Below, in pieces: positions 18,769 through 28,171 of a stretch of DNA of 64,000 nucleotides. Both the position numbers and the translations under genes were made by a program. Source of the stretch: Vibrio sp. SCSIO 43135 (lineage in GTDB: Bacteria > Pseudomonadota > Gammaproteobacteria > Enterobacterales > Vibrionaceae); the NCBI RefSeq assembly GCF_023716665.1, contig NZ_CP071859.1, positions 2,294,001 through 2,358,000 on the forward strand, read 5' to 3'. The stretch's first letter is position 1. Every line of letters starts with the position of its first letter. The notes beneath the pieces are model-generated. The model ran no database searches, was not told the DNA's origin, and worked only from the letters and a program-made list of their open reading frames with translations.

Positions 18769-19908
18769 TTACTGCAATAGTGACATTGCAGAGTTTGGCA
18801 ACTGTTTTGCTTGAGCAAGTATCGAAGTACCTGCTTGTTGCAGAATTTGTGATTTCGTTAATTGAGTCGTCTCTTTGGCGAAATCGGTATCTTTAATACG
18901 ACTGTTAGAAGCTTCAACGTTTTCTTGGATATTCGCCAAGTTGTTAATGCTGTGGTTAAGTCGGTTTTGCTTCGCACCTAGGTCAGCACGCTGAGAGTCT
19001 ACATAACGTAGTGCAGCGTCGATAATACCTACCGCGTTTTGTGAACCACCTACTGTCTTAATATCAATATCTTGAACAGTAGACGTTTGACCTAATCCAC
19101 CAGCAAGGCCAAGTTCACTTGCCAGTCCACCTGATATAGCGAAGTTACCTTCTAGCTCATTTTCGGCGATAAAGATTTGCAGCTTACCTTCTTCATCAAC
19201 CGAAGCTTTTAGCTTGTCAGTTTGACCGTTAATGTAAGTTGCTAGCTCTTCGATGTCTTGGCCTTCTTTTGCCATGATATCAACCGTAGTCTGCTCACCT
19301 TTATCGTTGGTGTATTCAAACTTAATGTCTTTTGCTGTTGGTGGAACATCCCACGTTGCCGTCTTAGGTTGAGCGGCAATGAATGTGTGCCCACCCATGC
19401 GAGAATCATCCGCACGGATACTGGTCAAGCCCATGATAATAGCTTCACCTGAACTCGCACCAATTTGGAATGAAGCATCACCAAACGAACCATTCAACAG
19501 CTTACGTCCACCGAATGATGTTGTCTCTGCAATACGGTTTAGCTCGTCTTGCAGTGCTACAGCTTCTTCGTTCAGCGCTTTACGCTCAGACGGCGAGTTC
19601 GTGCCGTTCGCCGATTGCAGAGCTAGGTCACGCATACGCTGAAGAATGTTAGTCGATTCGTTCATCGCACCTTCTGCTGTCTGAGCAATGGAAATACCAT
19701 CGTTGGCATTACGCATAGCTACATCTAGGCCACGAGACTGTGCGGTTAATCGGTTCGAGATCTGCAGGCCAGCTGCATCATCTTTTGCACTGTTGATTTT
19801 GTTACCTGAGGATAGGCGTTCCATCGAGGTATTCAATTCACCAGTTGCCTTATTTAGGTAACGCTGCGCGGTTAGCGCTGACACGTTAGTATTTACTGTA
19901 ATGGTCAT
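18769..19908 (-). CDS. Polar flagellin (proximal copy, sigma-54 type promoter)
   Basis: Second filament subunit, 379 aa. ATG 19908 gives [19 protein letters not shown] and has AGGAGAGC upstream; the longer frame to 19965 is not needed. Terminal domains are close to the other copy ([39 protein letters not shown]; final residues NSAMSLLQ). The C-terminus differs from the LGLLG end of its neighbour. It is the flagellin gene next to flgL and has a sigma-54 promoter match. In V. cholerae the gene at this position is flaA, the only sigma-54-dependent and essential flagellin; in V. parahaemolyticus naming it is probably flaC. This naming conflict is why no symbol is given. Confidence 0.94.
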   Translation of the reverse strand: MTITVNTNVSALTAQRYLNKATGELNTSMERLSSGNKINSAKDDAAGLQISNRLTAQSRGLDVAMRNANDGISIAQTAEGAMNESTNILQRMRDLALQSANGTNSPSERKALNEEAVALQDELNRIAETTSFGGRKLLNGSFGDASFQIGASSGEAIIMGLTSIRADDSRMGGHTFIAAQPKTATWDVPPTAKDIKFEYTNDKGEQTTVDIMAKEGQDIEELATYINGQTDKLKASVDEEGKLQIFIAENELEGNFAISGGLASELGLAGGLGQTSTVQDIDIKTVGGSQNAVGIIDAALRYVDSQRADLGAKQNRLNHSINNLANIQENVEASNSRIKDTDFAKETTQLTKSQILQQAGTSILAQAKQLPNSAMSLLQ

Positions 19909-20047
19909 ACTTTGCTCTCCTAGTGAGTTCGCAAATGCTTTGCGAAGCGGCCAGCTTAATCTCATTTGGAAGCACTGACCGTAAGTGACTTATATCCCTT
20001 ATTTACTAGGGTTACTCGTCTATAAATTCGCTACGTACACTGATTAA

Positions 20048-20063
20048 TACAATTTATGTGCCA
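20048..20063 (-). promoter_or_regulatory. Sigma-54 promoter of the proximal flagellin
   Basis: Minus-strand TGGCAC-ATAAA-TTGTA matches the sigma-54 consensus TGGCAC-N5-TTGCA with one change. It lies about 140 bases before the start codon. FlrC-dependent class III expression is the expected regulation. Confidence 0.7.
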
Positions 20064-20163
20064 AGTTATAAAAACCCATCAAATAAAACATTAACCACCT
20101 TAATATCAACAACTTAGATCATTAGGTAATAAGTAAGTTATTTTCTTATTACTTGCTTTCCAA

Positions 20164-20224
20164 GTTGTGCTGGGCGGCATTGCCGCTCTTTTGCCTCCCT
20201 ACCCAATCAGTGAGGAAGCACAAC
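20164..20224. other. Folded intergenic element after flgL
   Basis: The 8-base arms GTTGTGCT and AGCACAAC enclose a perfect small hairpin GCGGC-ATT-GCCGC and a weaker CCTC/GAGG pair, suggesting a branched RNA fold at the flgL 3' end. No T-run follows on the flgL strand, so it is not a normal terminator. The rest of the 359-bp gap holds only the sigma-54 promoter at 20048-20063. Confidence 0.4.
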
Positions 20225-20267
20225 ACATCACTTCGCTCATACGGCAGATGCACGTATGGCATTAAAG

Positions 20268-21461
20268 TTAGATGTAGTTAAATAGAGTGAGGTCTTTCGT
20301 TTTGCCGAATGCTTGTTGTGACGCTTGCAGTGCCCGAGTGTTTTCATTGAACTCAATAACGGCAGCCGCATAGTCCAAATCTTCGAAATTACTTCTAGAT
20401 TTAGCTAACGTAATCTTGAAGTCTTCATGTTGCTGCTCTTGGATATCTAAAGTACCTAAACGTGCACCAACGTCAGTACGCGCTTTGTTAAGGTGTATAA
20501 ATGCAGCATGGAATTCTTGCGTGATCTGATGCAGCTTCGCAGTAACATTCGGGTCTGACACTGAACCCTTGGATAATTCCATCGCGTCTCTAAAGCTATC
20601 GAAGATGGAATAAGTCTTTCTAGGTTCGAGTGAAATGGCATCACCTTTGGTGATCTGCCCTTTTACCTGAATAGTAACGTCTTGGTACTTGATGCCCACC
20701 GAAGGGTCAAACTCATCGGCTTTTACTACAGCACCGTCTTGCTCCAGCTGATAACCAAACTTACCATTCGCCATATCAACAAAAGTCACTTTATAGACTG
20801 ATTGATCATCTGGGTTAGTATTAACAGCACGCTCTAATAGAAGATCGGAACCATCATTCAATTGATACTGAGGCTCGTAATCACCAAATGGATTATCAAT
20901 CTCCATAAACATCTTGCTGCCAGGGTCATTGATTGCCATCTCCAAACTGTTAGAGATTTTCATCTTGCGCTGGTAGTCATCACCTGCGTAACTTACGTTC
21001 CCTTGATTGTCTTTGAAGAAAGGTTGATTCTTCGGTTTTGTACCGGCGAATATGTAGTTACCAGACTCGTCTTGTACATTAACAAGGTTCAAAAAGTTAT
21101 TGGCAATCTCTTCAATTTCCCTAGATTTAGCCACCCTATCTTCCGGTGATAACGAGCCGTTAATCATTTCCATTACAGTACGTTTCGCTTCATCGGCAAA
21201 ACTCTCCGCATTGGAAACAATGACTTCATGATGTTCTAGGCGGTTTCTCACCAACACGATCGCATCAACATACTGGCGTAATTGTTCCGATTGCTGAGTT
21301 ACATTCTGGATATAGTGAGCCGCAAGCGGATCATCACTGGCTTTTTGCAGCTTTTTGCCCGATGCCAGCTGCGCTTGGTTGTGGTGCACCTGAGTTTCTT
21401 GGCGGCGCAAATCATTTTGTACCGACTGATAGTTATGGAAGCTAGAGATTCTATTTAACAT
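20268..21461 (-). CDS. flgL: Flagellar hook-filament junction protein FlgL
   Basis: Second of the two junction proteins (HAP3) joining hook to filament; exported, 397 aa. It has flagellin-like termini: MLNRISSFHNYQSVQNDLRRQ and ASGKKLQKASDDPLAAHYI at the N-terminus, and DLDYAAAVIEFNENTRALQASQQAF at the C-terminus. The segment VNVQDESGNYIFAGTKPKNQPF is typical of FlgL. The start lies 11 bp after the flgK stop, so both are in one operon driven from the sigma-54 promoter upstream of flgK. Confidence 0.95.
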   Translation of the reverse strand: MLNRISSFHNYQSVQNDLRRQETQVHHNQAQLASGKKLQKASDDPLAAHYIQNVTQQSEQLRQYVDAIVLVRNRLEHHEVIVSNAESFADEAKRTVMEMINGSLSPEDRVAKSREIEEIANNFLNLVNVQDESGNYIFAGTKPKNQPFFKDNQGNVSYAGDDYQRKMKISNSLEMAINDPGSKMFMEIDNPFGDYEPQYQLNDGSDLLLERAVNTNPDDQSVYKVTFVDMANGKFGYQLEQDGAVVKADEFDPSVGIKYQDVTIQVKGQITKGDAISLEPRKTYSIFDSFRDAMELSKGSVSDPNVTAKLHQITQEFHAAFIHLNKARTDVGARLGTLDIQEQQHEDFKITLAKSRSNFEDLDYAAAVIEFNENTRALQASQQAFGKTKDLTLFNYI

Positions 21462-21472
21462 TAATTAGCCTC

Positions 21473-23347
21473 CTACCTTAGTGCCAAGATGGTGTTGAAT
21501 GTGTCATTTGCCGCTTGGATAATGCGTGAAGACGCCATATACGACTGTTGAAACTTCATCATGTTTGCCGCTTCTTCATCCAGGTTTACACCAGCGATAG
21601 ATGCAATGCGCTCTTGGGCCGCTTCTTTTTCTAAGCGTGCTACGTCTGCAAGACGCGAGGCCGTGGACGTTTTAAGCGCAACATTGCTGTTTAGGTTTTG
21701 GTAAACGTCGATGATGGTCGACTCTTTATCATTCAGCTTTTTCGCTGTTTGCAGATCCTGCATTTTACGTAAGTTGCCGTTGTCACCTTCGGAAGGGACA
21801 AGGTTTGCCGTAAACTTATCATTCGGCAAAGCGCCAGCTGAAAGCTCAAACGTGGTGCCCTGAACCGTCACAGGCCCAGTAGGTGGGTACGCTTGTGGCT
21901 GCATCAGCACTTTGCCTTTGGTATCCGTTACAGCAAACTGATCGCCCTTTGGTGAAATCACCACTTCGAACTCTCGGAGGTCGCCCGCAGCTCTAATCTT
22001 GAAGCTCGCACTACCTTGTGCAAAGGTGGTTGATGCCTGATAGCTTTGAGCCGCAATCGCAGTTGGATCATTGGTACGCATCTGAATCTGTGCCGCCCCT
22101 TGGCGCGTTGGGCGAATAAGTATACGTTCTCCAAGCTCTAGCCCTTTTCGGACCTCTATTCGCATCCCATCAACCAGCAACTCTCCACCGACTAGAGGAG
22201 CCGTAATACGTTCTCCAGTTGGCTTAGTGACAATGTAGTCGCTGCCGTTGTATTGCAGAGAATACTCGCCCCCTTGAAGCTGGGCAGTATCATCAATAAA
22301 TACAGCAAGCTCAGCATTCGAGCCCGCAGGTTGAACAACACGAGATTTTGCGACTACTTCAGAGTTCATATCAGTAAAGATAAGACCACCTACGTTGCCT
22401 CGTAGGTCCAAACCTTGAGATTGTAATTTATTCACCTCATGTGCAAAGGCAGTGGAAAGTAGGCCCATCTGATCCATTACTTGAGGAATATGCTCATCAC
22501 GCATGTCCAAAATGGCGCCAATGTTACCGCCAATATCTTTAGCGGTAATGGCCTTGATACCTTTGCCTTCCACCATTGCAAGACGACGTTTATGCACATC
22601 TGGGTACCCATCCATGACCGCTAGTTGGCTTGCTTCAGTGCCGGAAACTAGAGTATGTCCGTTACCAATATGGACGTTGTATCCCTCGTTATTTTGACGA
22701 GTGGTAACCGTAACCTTGGTGTATTGAGAAAGTTCGTTGACGAGTTCGTCATGCTGATCTTTTAAATCGTTATGCGGCGCTGGAGTTCGCATCATTAAAC
22801 GCTGCAAATCTCTTAATTCATAGGCAATCTGATTGATTCGTTCCACACCCATATTGAGCTTTTTGTTGGCAACGTCAGATTGCATCCTTACCGTCTCGTG
22901 GAAATCGTTGAGATTCTTAGCAATGAGCTCCGCTTTTTCGAGAACAACTTTACGTGAACCGACATCATTTGGGCTATCAGCTAGTGTTTTAACGGCATCA
23001 AACCATTGGTTCAGGTTCTCTGGAATTTTTTTGGAAGTCACTGAAGACAGCATGCGCGTCAACATGTCTAAGTTTTCTTCTGTGTCTTTACGAAAAGCAT
23101 TATTGGTCGTCGAGAGGTTCAACTCATTAACGGCAAATTGATCCCATGAGCGGCGAACATTTTCCACGTGGACACCCATACCATAGGTCTGCCCACCAAA
23201 GTGACGAGGATCATTGGTTCCTTGGATTACAGATTGACGGCTATAACCTTCTGTATTCACATTAGAAATGTTATGACCAGTCGTGTTTAGCTGTCTCTGA
23301 GATGTGAGAACACTTTGTGCCCCTAAATTCAGAAGATCTGACGACAT
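21473..23347 (-). CDS. flgK: Flagellar hook-associated protein 1 FlgK
   Basis: First hook-filament junction protein (HAP1), exported by the flagellar type III apparatus; 624 aa. The N-terminus SDLLNLGAQSVLTSQRQLNTTGHNISNVNTEGYSRQ is the rod/hook family signature. The C-terminus (VNLDEEAANMMKFQQSYMASSRIIQAANDTFNTIL) is the matching helix. The long variable middle is usual for Vibrio FlgK. It is the first gene of flgKL, separated from flgJ by a 190-bp gap holding the flgJ terminator and a sigma-54 promoter. Confidence 0.96.
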   Translation of the reverse strand: MSSDLLNLGAQSVLTSQRQLNTTGHNISNVNTEGYSRQSVIQGTNDPRHFGGQTYGMGVHVENVRRSWDQFAVNELNLSTTNNAFRKDTEENLDMLTRMLSSVTSKKIPENLNQWFDAVKTLADSPNDVGSRKVVLEKAELIAKNLNDFHETVRMQSDVANKKLNMGVERINQIAYELRDLQRLMMRTPAPHNDLKDQHDELVNELSQYTKVTVTTRQNNEGYNVHIGNGHTLVSGTEASQLAVMDGYPDVHKRRLAMVEGKGIKAITAKDIGGNIGAILDMRDEHIPQVMDQMGLLSTAFAHEVNKLQSQGLDLRGNVGGLIFTDMNSEVVAKSRVVQPAGSNAELAVFIDDTAQLQGGEYSLQYNGSDYIVTKPTGERITAPLVGGELLVDGMRIEVRKGLELGERILIRPTRQGAAQIQMRTNDPTAIAAQSYQASTTFAQGSASFKIRAAGDLREFEVVISPKGDQFAVTDTKGKVLMQPQAYPPTGPVTVQGTTFELSAGALPNDKFTANLVPSEGDNGNLRKMQDLQTAKKLNDKESTIIDVYQNLNSNVALKTSTASRLADVARLEKEAAQERIASIAGVNLDEEAANMMKFQQSYMASSRIIQAANDTFNTILALR

Positions 23348-23403
23348 ACGCCCCCCAAAAAACCAATAAAATGGAGTAGTTACTACTCATCCACTAGTTA
23401 AAA

Positions 23404-23419
23404 AGCAATATGTATGCCA
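23404..23419 (-). promoter_or_regulatory. Sigma-54 promoter of flgKL
   Basis: Minus-strand TGGCAT-ACATA-TTGCT, matching TGGCAC-N5-TTGCA at the invariant GG and GC. It lies 57 bases before the flgK start. Confidence 0.7.
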
Positions 23420-23496
23420 AGTGGGTAATATTTACATTAAACAGGGGGTTATAGCGTCTATTGTTTGGAAGTGCGGGAGGCAATACCTGAGAATTG

Positions 23497-23538
23497 AGCA
23501 CATAATAAAACCCGCAACAGCGGGCTTTATTATGTGCT
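23497..23538 (-). terminator. Terminator after flgJ, unusually long hairpin
   Basis: A stem of 18 base pairs with a single mismatch and a 4-base loop (CCCGC-AACA-GCGGG core, flanked by AGCACATAATAAA and its complement). The AT-rich outer arms give T-runs in both directions, so it probably works bidirectionally. It touches the flgJ stop codon. Confidence 0.8.
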
Positions 23539-24446
23539 TACATTTGGTCGATTCGTTGTTTAACTCGAAGGACCTTGTCTGCGTATTTAGGGTCTGTGGC
23601 GTAACCCGCTTGATGGATGCCTCGAATAAAGTCTTCAGAGCTGCCGTTGTTCTGTAGCGCTGTACTGTAACGTGGGTTCTGGTTAAGGAATCGCACGTAA
23701 TCATCAAAGCTATCTTGATAACTTTGATAAGAGCGGAATGCTGCTTTCTCTTTCACTGGCGTATCACCATGATATTCCAGAGTTTGAGTGGCTACTTTAT
23801 CACCTTGCCAGCTTCTATCCGCTTTAATATTGAATAAGTTGTTACTGCTTCCACGTGAGTTCTTAACCACTTTTTGCCCCCACCCTGTCTCAAGAGCAGC
23901 TTGTGCAAGCAATAGCGAGGAATCAACACCGAGCGCCTTGGCGGCTTGCTCAGCATACGGCTTCATAGAAGCAATAAAGCTTTCCGGAGATTCAAATGAG
24001 GTAGGTTCAGCAGCTAAAGGAGTAACATCATTACCAGATTGAGCCCGCATTTCGCGACTACGTGCTACTTTGTCCATGATTTCTTCGAAGTTGTCTTCTC
24101 GATTAGCGGCATTAGGGTCATTGATTGTCCCCGTGCTCAATTGAGCAACGATCATATCAGCTAGGCCTAACGAGCCAGACTTGCTCATATCACTCGCCAT
24201 CTGTTCATCCAACATCTGACGATAAAATTGCTCGTTTTGGCTATTCATTAAACCGGAATCAAACGTAGAGTTGGCATCACGCATTGATTTGAAAAGCATC
24301 GAAGTGAAAATCGCTTCAAACTGTTTCGCAGCTGCAGTCAAGGCCGCTTTCTCGCCTTCACCTTCTCCGTTCACGGCCTGTTGTCGAAGCTTGTCTAAGC
24401 TAGCAATGTCATGTACGAATCCGACATCATTTCCATTGTTAATCAT
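23538..24446 (-). CDS. flgJ: Flagellar rod cap and muramidase FlgJ
   Basis: Bifunctional protein, 302 aa. The N-terminal half is the rod-capping domain (TAAAKQFEAIFTSMLFKSMRDANSTF). The C-terminal half is a peptidoglycan hydrolase of the glucosaminidase family that opens the wall for the rod (SSLLLAQAALETGWGQKVV, SSNNLFNIKADRSWQG, then FRSYQSYQDSFDDYVRFL). The catalytic Glu is in LETGWG. It is the last gene of flgFGHIJ and lies 11 bp after flgI. Confidence 0.95.
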   Translation of the reverse strand: MINNGNDVGFVHDIASLDKLRQQAVNGEGEGEKAALTAAAKQFEAIFTSMLFKSMRDANSTFDSGLMNSQNEQFYRQMLDEQMASDMSKSGSLGLADMIVAQLSTGTINDPNAANREDNFEEIMDKVARSREMRAQSGNDVTPLAAEPTSFESPESFIASMKPYAEQAAKALGVDSSLLLAQAALETGWGQKVVKNSRGSSNNLFNIKADRSWQGDKVATQTLEYHGDTPVKEKAAFRSYQSYQDSFDDYVRFLNQNPRYSTALQNNGSSEDFIRGIHQAGYATDPKYADKVLRVKQRIDQM

Positions 24447-24457
24447 GACATGGCCCC

Positions 24458-25552
24458 TTAGATAACTATCAATTGGCCTTCAATTGCACCCGCTTGTTTA
24501 AGCGCTTGCAGAATGGCCATGAGATCAGAAGGTGCAGCGCCGACTTCGTTCACCGCACGAACGAGATCATCTAGGGTTAGACCAGGTTCAAACTTGAACA
24601 TTTTTCCCTGTTCTTCAGTCACTTCAATATCAGTGTCAGGGGTAACTACTGTTTCTCCGCCACCAAAGGCATTAGGCTGGCTCACATTCAGGTTTTCTTT
24701 AATCGCTACAGTCATTCCACCGTGAGTTACGGCGGCAGGTTTTAGCCTTACATGACGCCCTACGACAATAGTACCAGTACGCGAGTTAACGATAATTTTT
24801 GCAGCACCATCTGCTGGGTTGAACTCTAAGTTTTCGATCGCAGACAAGAAAGCAACTCGCTGGCTCACATCGCGTGGAGCACGAACTTTTACTGAGGTCG
24901 CATCCACAGCAGATGCCATTTGAGGGCCTAGGAAGTTATTGACCGCATCAGCCATACGTTGAGCAGTGGTAAAATCAGATTCAAGCAAGTTAAAAGTGAT
25001 AAAGTCACCTCGGCTAAATGGCGATGGTATTTCTCGCTCGACGATTGCGCCGCTAGAAATCATACCTGCAGTAGGGTTATTACCCACGATTTTCGAGCCA
25101 TCTGCGCCCTCCGCGCTGAAACCACTCACCACAAGATTACCTTGTGCTACTGCATACGTTTCACCATCCAAGCCTTTTAGAAAGGTTTGCATCAATGTAC
25201 CGCCACGTAGACTCTTCGCAGAGCCAATCGAAGAGACGGTTACATCAATGGTTTGGCCTTGTTTAGAAAATGCCGGTAGGTCTGCAGTTACAATAACTGC
25301 AGCGACGTTTTTAGTTTTTGGCTTAGTACCTGGCGGCAACTGAATGCCGAAGTTTTGCAGCATTGCATTGAAGCTTTGGTCTGTAAACGGGGTGGATTCA
25401 CCTGTGCCCGGTAAACCCGTGACTAGACCGTAACCCACCAATTGGTTACTACGTACCCCTGCAACTTGCGCTACATCTTTGATACGCGCCGCTTGCGCGC
25501 TAGTGGCAATGAAACAAATGCCAATCAGTAACAGGGATAACTTTTTCATCAT
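24458..25552 (-). CDS. flgI: Flagellar P-ring protein FlgI
   Basis: Periplasmic subunit of the P-ring, the bushing in the peptidoglycan layer; exported through Sec, 364 aa. The signal peptide [19 protein letters not shown] is followed by the mature start [32 protein letters not shown], nearly invariant in FlgI. The frame begins Met-Met at 25552/25549. The gap of 54 bp from flgH is the largest inside the flgFGHIJ operon. Confidence 0.96.
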   Translation of the reverse strand: MMKKLSLLLIGICFIATSAQAARIKDVAQVAGVRSNQLVGYGLVTGLPGTGESTPFTDQSFNAMLQNFGIQLPPGTKPKTKNVAAVIVTADLPAFSKQGQTIDVTVSSIGSAKSLRGGTLMQTFLKGLDGETYAVAQGNLVVSGFSAEGADGSKIVGNNPTAGMISSGAIVEREIPSPFSRGDFITFNLLESDFTTAQRMADAVNNFLGPQMASAVDATSVKVRAPRDVSQRVAFLSAIENLEFNPADGAAKIIVNSRTGTIVVGRHVRLKPAAVTHGGMTVAIKENLNVSQPNAFGGGETVVTPDTDIEVTEEQGKMFKFEPGLTLDDLVRAVNEVGAAPSDLMAILQALKQAGAIEGQLIVI

Positions 25553-25606
25553 ATATACCTTTCAATGAAATGAGCGTGAAGCCAAAAACTCGACCTTTCT
25601 ACAACG

Positions 25607-26387
25607 TTATAATGAGACATTAAAGAATCGTGCCAAGAATCCAGGTTCTTGCATATCTCTGTTGGTACCCGTCCCAGAATACTGGATTCGAGCATTTGAA
25701 ATACGGTTCGACGCAATGCTGTTGTCAAAATCAATATCGTCCGGTCGAATCGTTCCGCTTAATCGGATGTATTCATCGCCCGTATTCAGCGTTAGCCACT
25801 TTTTCACCACGAATGACGAGGTTGCCGTTTGCTAGCACTTCAATGACTTCAACCGTAATGAAACCAGAAATACTGTTGCTTTGGTTCGCTTCAGCACTAC
25901 CACTGAAGTTATTGTCATTTTGTAAATTATAGGAGAAATCGTAGTCACCGATGTTCAGTGGTTGTCCACCCACTTCAAGCGGTTCCATTGAAGAGTCATT
26001 CGCTTTCGAAAGGTCAGCATCTGCACTTTTCGCCGCTTTGGTGCTCTCATTCAGTTCAACAGTGATGATATCGCCCACACCACGTGGCTTTGAGTCATCA
26101 TATAAACTATTTGCACTGGCCAAGTTAAACAGAGAGCCCGTTTCTGCCGCATAGTGCTCTGGCGCGTGTTTAGGGTGAATTGGCGCCCATGCAGGATCTC
26201 CTGCAACCGGATCATTACGTCCGCGCAGTGCATCCGTAAGTCCCGATTGATCGTCAGAAGACTTATCTCCTTCAACCGCATCAACCGTCGTCGTGCCCTG
26301 TACAACATCAGAAGTCTCTATTGGCTCTTGAAATGCTGAACAGCCAGCTAGAACCAACAATGAAAGAACAGAAATTTGGCGAATCAT
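25607..26387 (-). pseudogene. flgH: Flagellar L-ring lipoprotein FlgH, frameshifted
   Basis: L-ring subunit in the outer membrane. The N-terminal part reads through a lipoprotein signal (LVLAGCSA) to GNLVIRGEK, then runs into VANAEYGR and a stop at 25773 (204 aa). The missing C-terminus ([20 protein letters not shown] through [10 protein letters not shown]) is intact in another frame, ending at 25607. Deleting one base from the five-T run at 25800-25804 restores [10 protein letters not shown] and a 259-aa protein. The total length, 781 nt, is exactly one more than 260 codons. So either a one-base error in the sequence or a true null allele. Neighbours flgG and flgI are intact. A functional sheathed polar flagellum would need this gene. 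Sequence error is the more likely explanation. Confidence 0.9.
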
Positions 26388-26408
26388 ATCGAATTCCTCA
26401 ATTCAAAC

Positions 26409-27197
26409 TTATAGCTGTTGGTTCACAAAGCTCATCATCTTATCTACCGCTGAAATTACTTTCGAATTCATTTCGTAGACTCGTTGAGCTTCGATCATAT
26501 TAACCAACTCTTCCGTGACATTAACGTTTGAAGTTTCAAGCATCGCTTGGCGGATATCACCAAACCCATCAAAACCCGGAACACCCTCCTGTGGGTCACC
26601 ACTTGCCCCTGTCGGCAAGTAAAGGTTTTGGCCAATAGGCTCTAGACCACCAGGGTTGACGAAGTCTACGGTAGTAAGCTGACCAACAACTTGGTTATCT
26701 TGCTGACCAGGGAGGCGAACGGATACTTCACCGTCCGTACCCACAGTAATGCTTGTTGCATCTTGTGGAATAACGATCTCTGGTTCGACGGTATAACCTG
26801 CGCCAGATGTGACTAACGCACCTTCATCATTCACCGTGAATTGACCGTTACGCGTGTAACCAATATTGCCGTCTGGCATCAAAATTTGGAAAAAGCCATC
26901 ACCTTCAATCATCATGTCCAAGCTATTGCTTGAGGTCTGAGTATTACCTTGTGTATGAACTTTTTGTGTAGCAACTACTTTAGAACCCGCACCAAGCATT
27001 AAACCGCTTGGCAGTTCGGTATTCTGAGAAGACTGGCCGCCAGGTTGATTAATATTTTGGTAAAACAAATCTTCAAAAACCGCACGGCTTTTCTTGTAAC
27101 CCACTGTCGATGCGTTGGCCAAGTTGTTCGAAATCGTTGAGATATTGGTTTGCTGGGCGTCAAGTCCAGTCTTACTGACCCATAATGCTGGATGCAT
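26409..27197 (-). CDS. flgG: Flagellar distal rod protein FlgG
   Basis: Forms the distal rod of the basal body; exported, 262 aa. The N-terminus MHPALWVSKTGLDAQQTNISTISNNLANASTVGYKKSRA is the axial-family signature. FEDLFYQNINQPGG and the C-terminus SNVNVTEELVNMIEAQRVYEMNSKVISAVDKMM are diagnostic for FlgG. It lies in the flgFGHIJ operon, 21 bp after flgF. Confidence 0.97.
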   Translation of the reverse strand: MHPALWVSKTGLDAQQTNISTISNNLANASTVGYKKSRAVFEDLFYQNINQPGGQSSQNTELPSGLMLGAGSKVVATQKVHTQGNTQTSSNSLDMMIEGDGFFQILMPDGNIGYTRNGQFTVNDEGALVTSGAGYTVEPEIVIPQDATSITVGTDGEVSVRLPGQQDNQVVGQLTTVDFVNPGGLEPIGQNLYLPTGASGDPQEGVPGFDGFGDIRQAMLETSNVNVTEELVNMIEAQRVYEMNSKVISAVDKMMSFVNQQL

Positions 27198-27218
27198 AGT
27201 CGTCTCCTTAAATCCTTA

Positions 27219-27968
27219 TTAGCTCATACGAAGGAGAGAATCGGATGCTTTATCCATATCCTCTGCCGTGCTCATCATCTTGACCTGCATTTCAAATTGT
27301 CTTTGCAAATCAATTAGACTTGTCATCTCACCTACCGCGTTCACATTGCTTCCTTCAATGGCGCCAGTAAGAAGTTTGACATTGGCATCTGCTTCATATG
27401 CCACATTTGGCTCTTTCGAACGAAAAAGGCCATTGGAATCTTTGAATAAGGCTTGGTTATTGGTATTGGTAAGCTTAATACGATCAACCACTTCAATAGC
27501 ATCTGCAGGAGCGCCTTGAGGTACAACCGAGATCGTACCATCAGTACCTATTTCGACTTTGCTTAGCGGGATAGGCAACGTAATTGGTGCCCCATTCTCA
27601 CCAAGTACAAGGTGGCCTGCAGAATTGGTGAGTAAACCGTTTTGGTCAATCTTTAGGTTGCCGTTACGAGTGAGACCTTCTTTGCCGGTCTTATCCATTA
27701 CAGAAATCCAGCCGTTACCCTTGATCGTGACATCGAGATCTCGGCCTGTCGTAATGACGCTGCCCTGTGCAAAGTTCTGCCCTGGTCGCTCAGTCATGCT
27801 AAATACGCGGCTAGGTAAACCATCACCATAAGCCTGCATTGACCTTGCTTGCGCCAAATCAGCACGGAAACCCGTGGTACTAACGTTTGCAAGGTTGTTA
27901 GCTCTAAGCTGTAAAGCCTGCATATTTTGCTTTGCGCCACTCATGGCAAGAAACAGTGCGCGATCCAT
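27219..27968 (-). CDS. flgF: Flagellar proximal rod protein FlgF
   Basis: Proximal rod subunit, 249 aa. ATG 27968 (MDRALFLAMSGAKQNMQALQ) was chosen because GGAGCACGTT lies just upstream and it matches the family; the frame runs four codons further. LRANNLANVSTTGFRADLAQA and the C-terminal VNAVGEMTSLIDLQRQFEMQ are typical. First gene of its operon, with a strong sigma-54 promoter match ~35 bases upstream. Confidence 0.96.
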   Translation of the reverse strand: MDRALFLAMSGAKQNMQALQLRANNLANVSTTGFRADLAQARSMQAYGDGLPSRVFSMTERPGQNFAQGSVITTGRDLDVTIKGNGWISVMDKTGKEGLTRNGNLKIDQNGLLTNSAGHLVLGENGAPITLPIPLSKVEIGTDGTISVVPQGAPADAIEVVDRIKLTNTNNQALFKDSNGLFRSKEPNVAYEADANVKLLTGAIEGSNVNAVGEMTSLIDLQRQFEMQVKMMSTAEDMDKASDSLLRMS

Positions 27969-28003
27969 AACGTGCTCCAATAACCTATATTCAGATCAAT
28001 TAA

Positions 28004-28019
28004 AGCAATGAACGTGCCA
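28004..28019 (-). promoter_or_regulatory. Sigma-54 promoter of flgFGHIJ
   Basis: Minus-strand TGGCAC-GTTCA-TTGCT, an almost perfect sigma-54 element, 36 bases before the flgF start in the 203-bp flgE-flgF gap. Confidence 0.82.
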
Positions 28020-28171
28020 ATTTTTATCTTATTGATATATGAGAGCTTTTAGCAAAAACGGCAAGCGAATGTAGAGATAAAGAAGTGAATTGCCATAGGT
28101 GGCAACAAGAGCAAGCCAGTGATTGCCACTCGCTTGCCATTGAAGTTGTTCATCGATAGGTGAATATTCGA

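Noticed and set aside
23421..23657. Frames on both strands over the flgJ terminator
   Set aside because: They arise from the perfect palindrome and the opposite strand of flgJ.
25607..25810. Separate 67-aa gene downstream of flgH
   Set aside because: It is the out-of-frame C-terminus of FlgH, joined by removing one base at 25800-25804.
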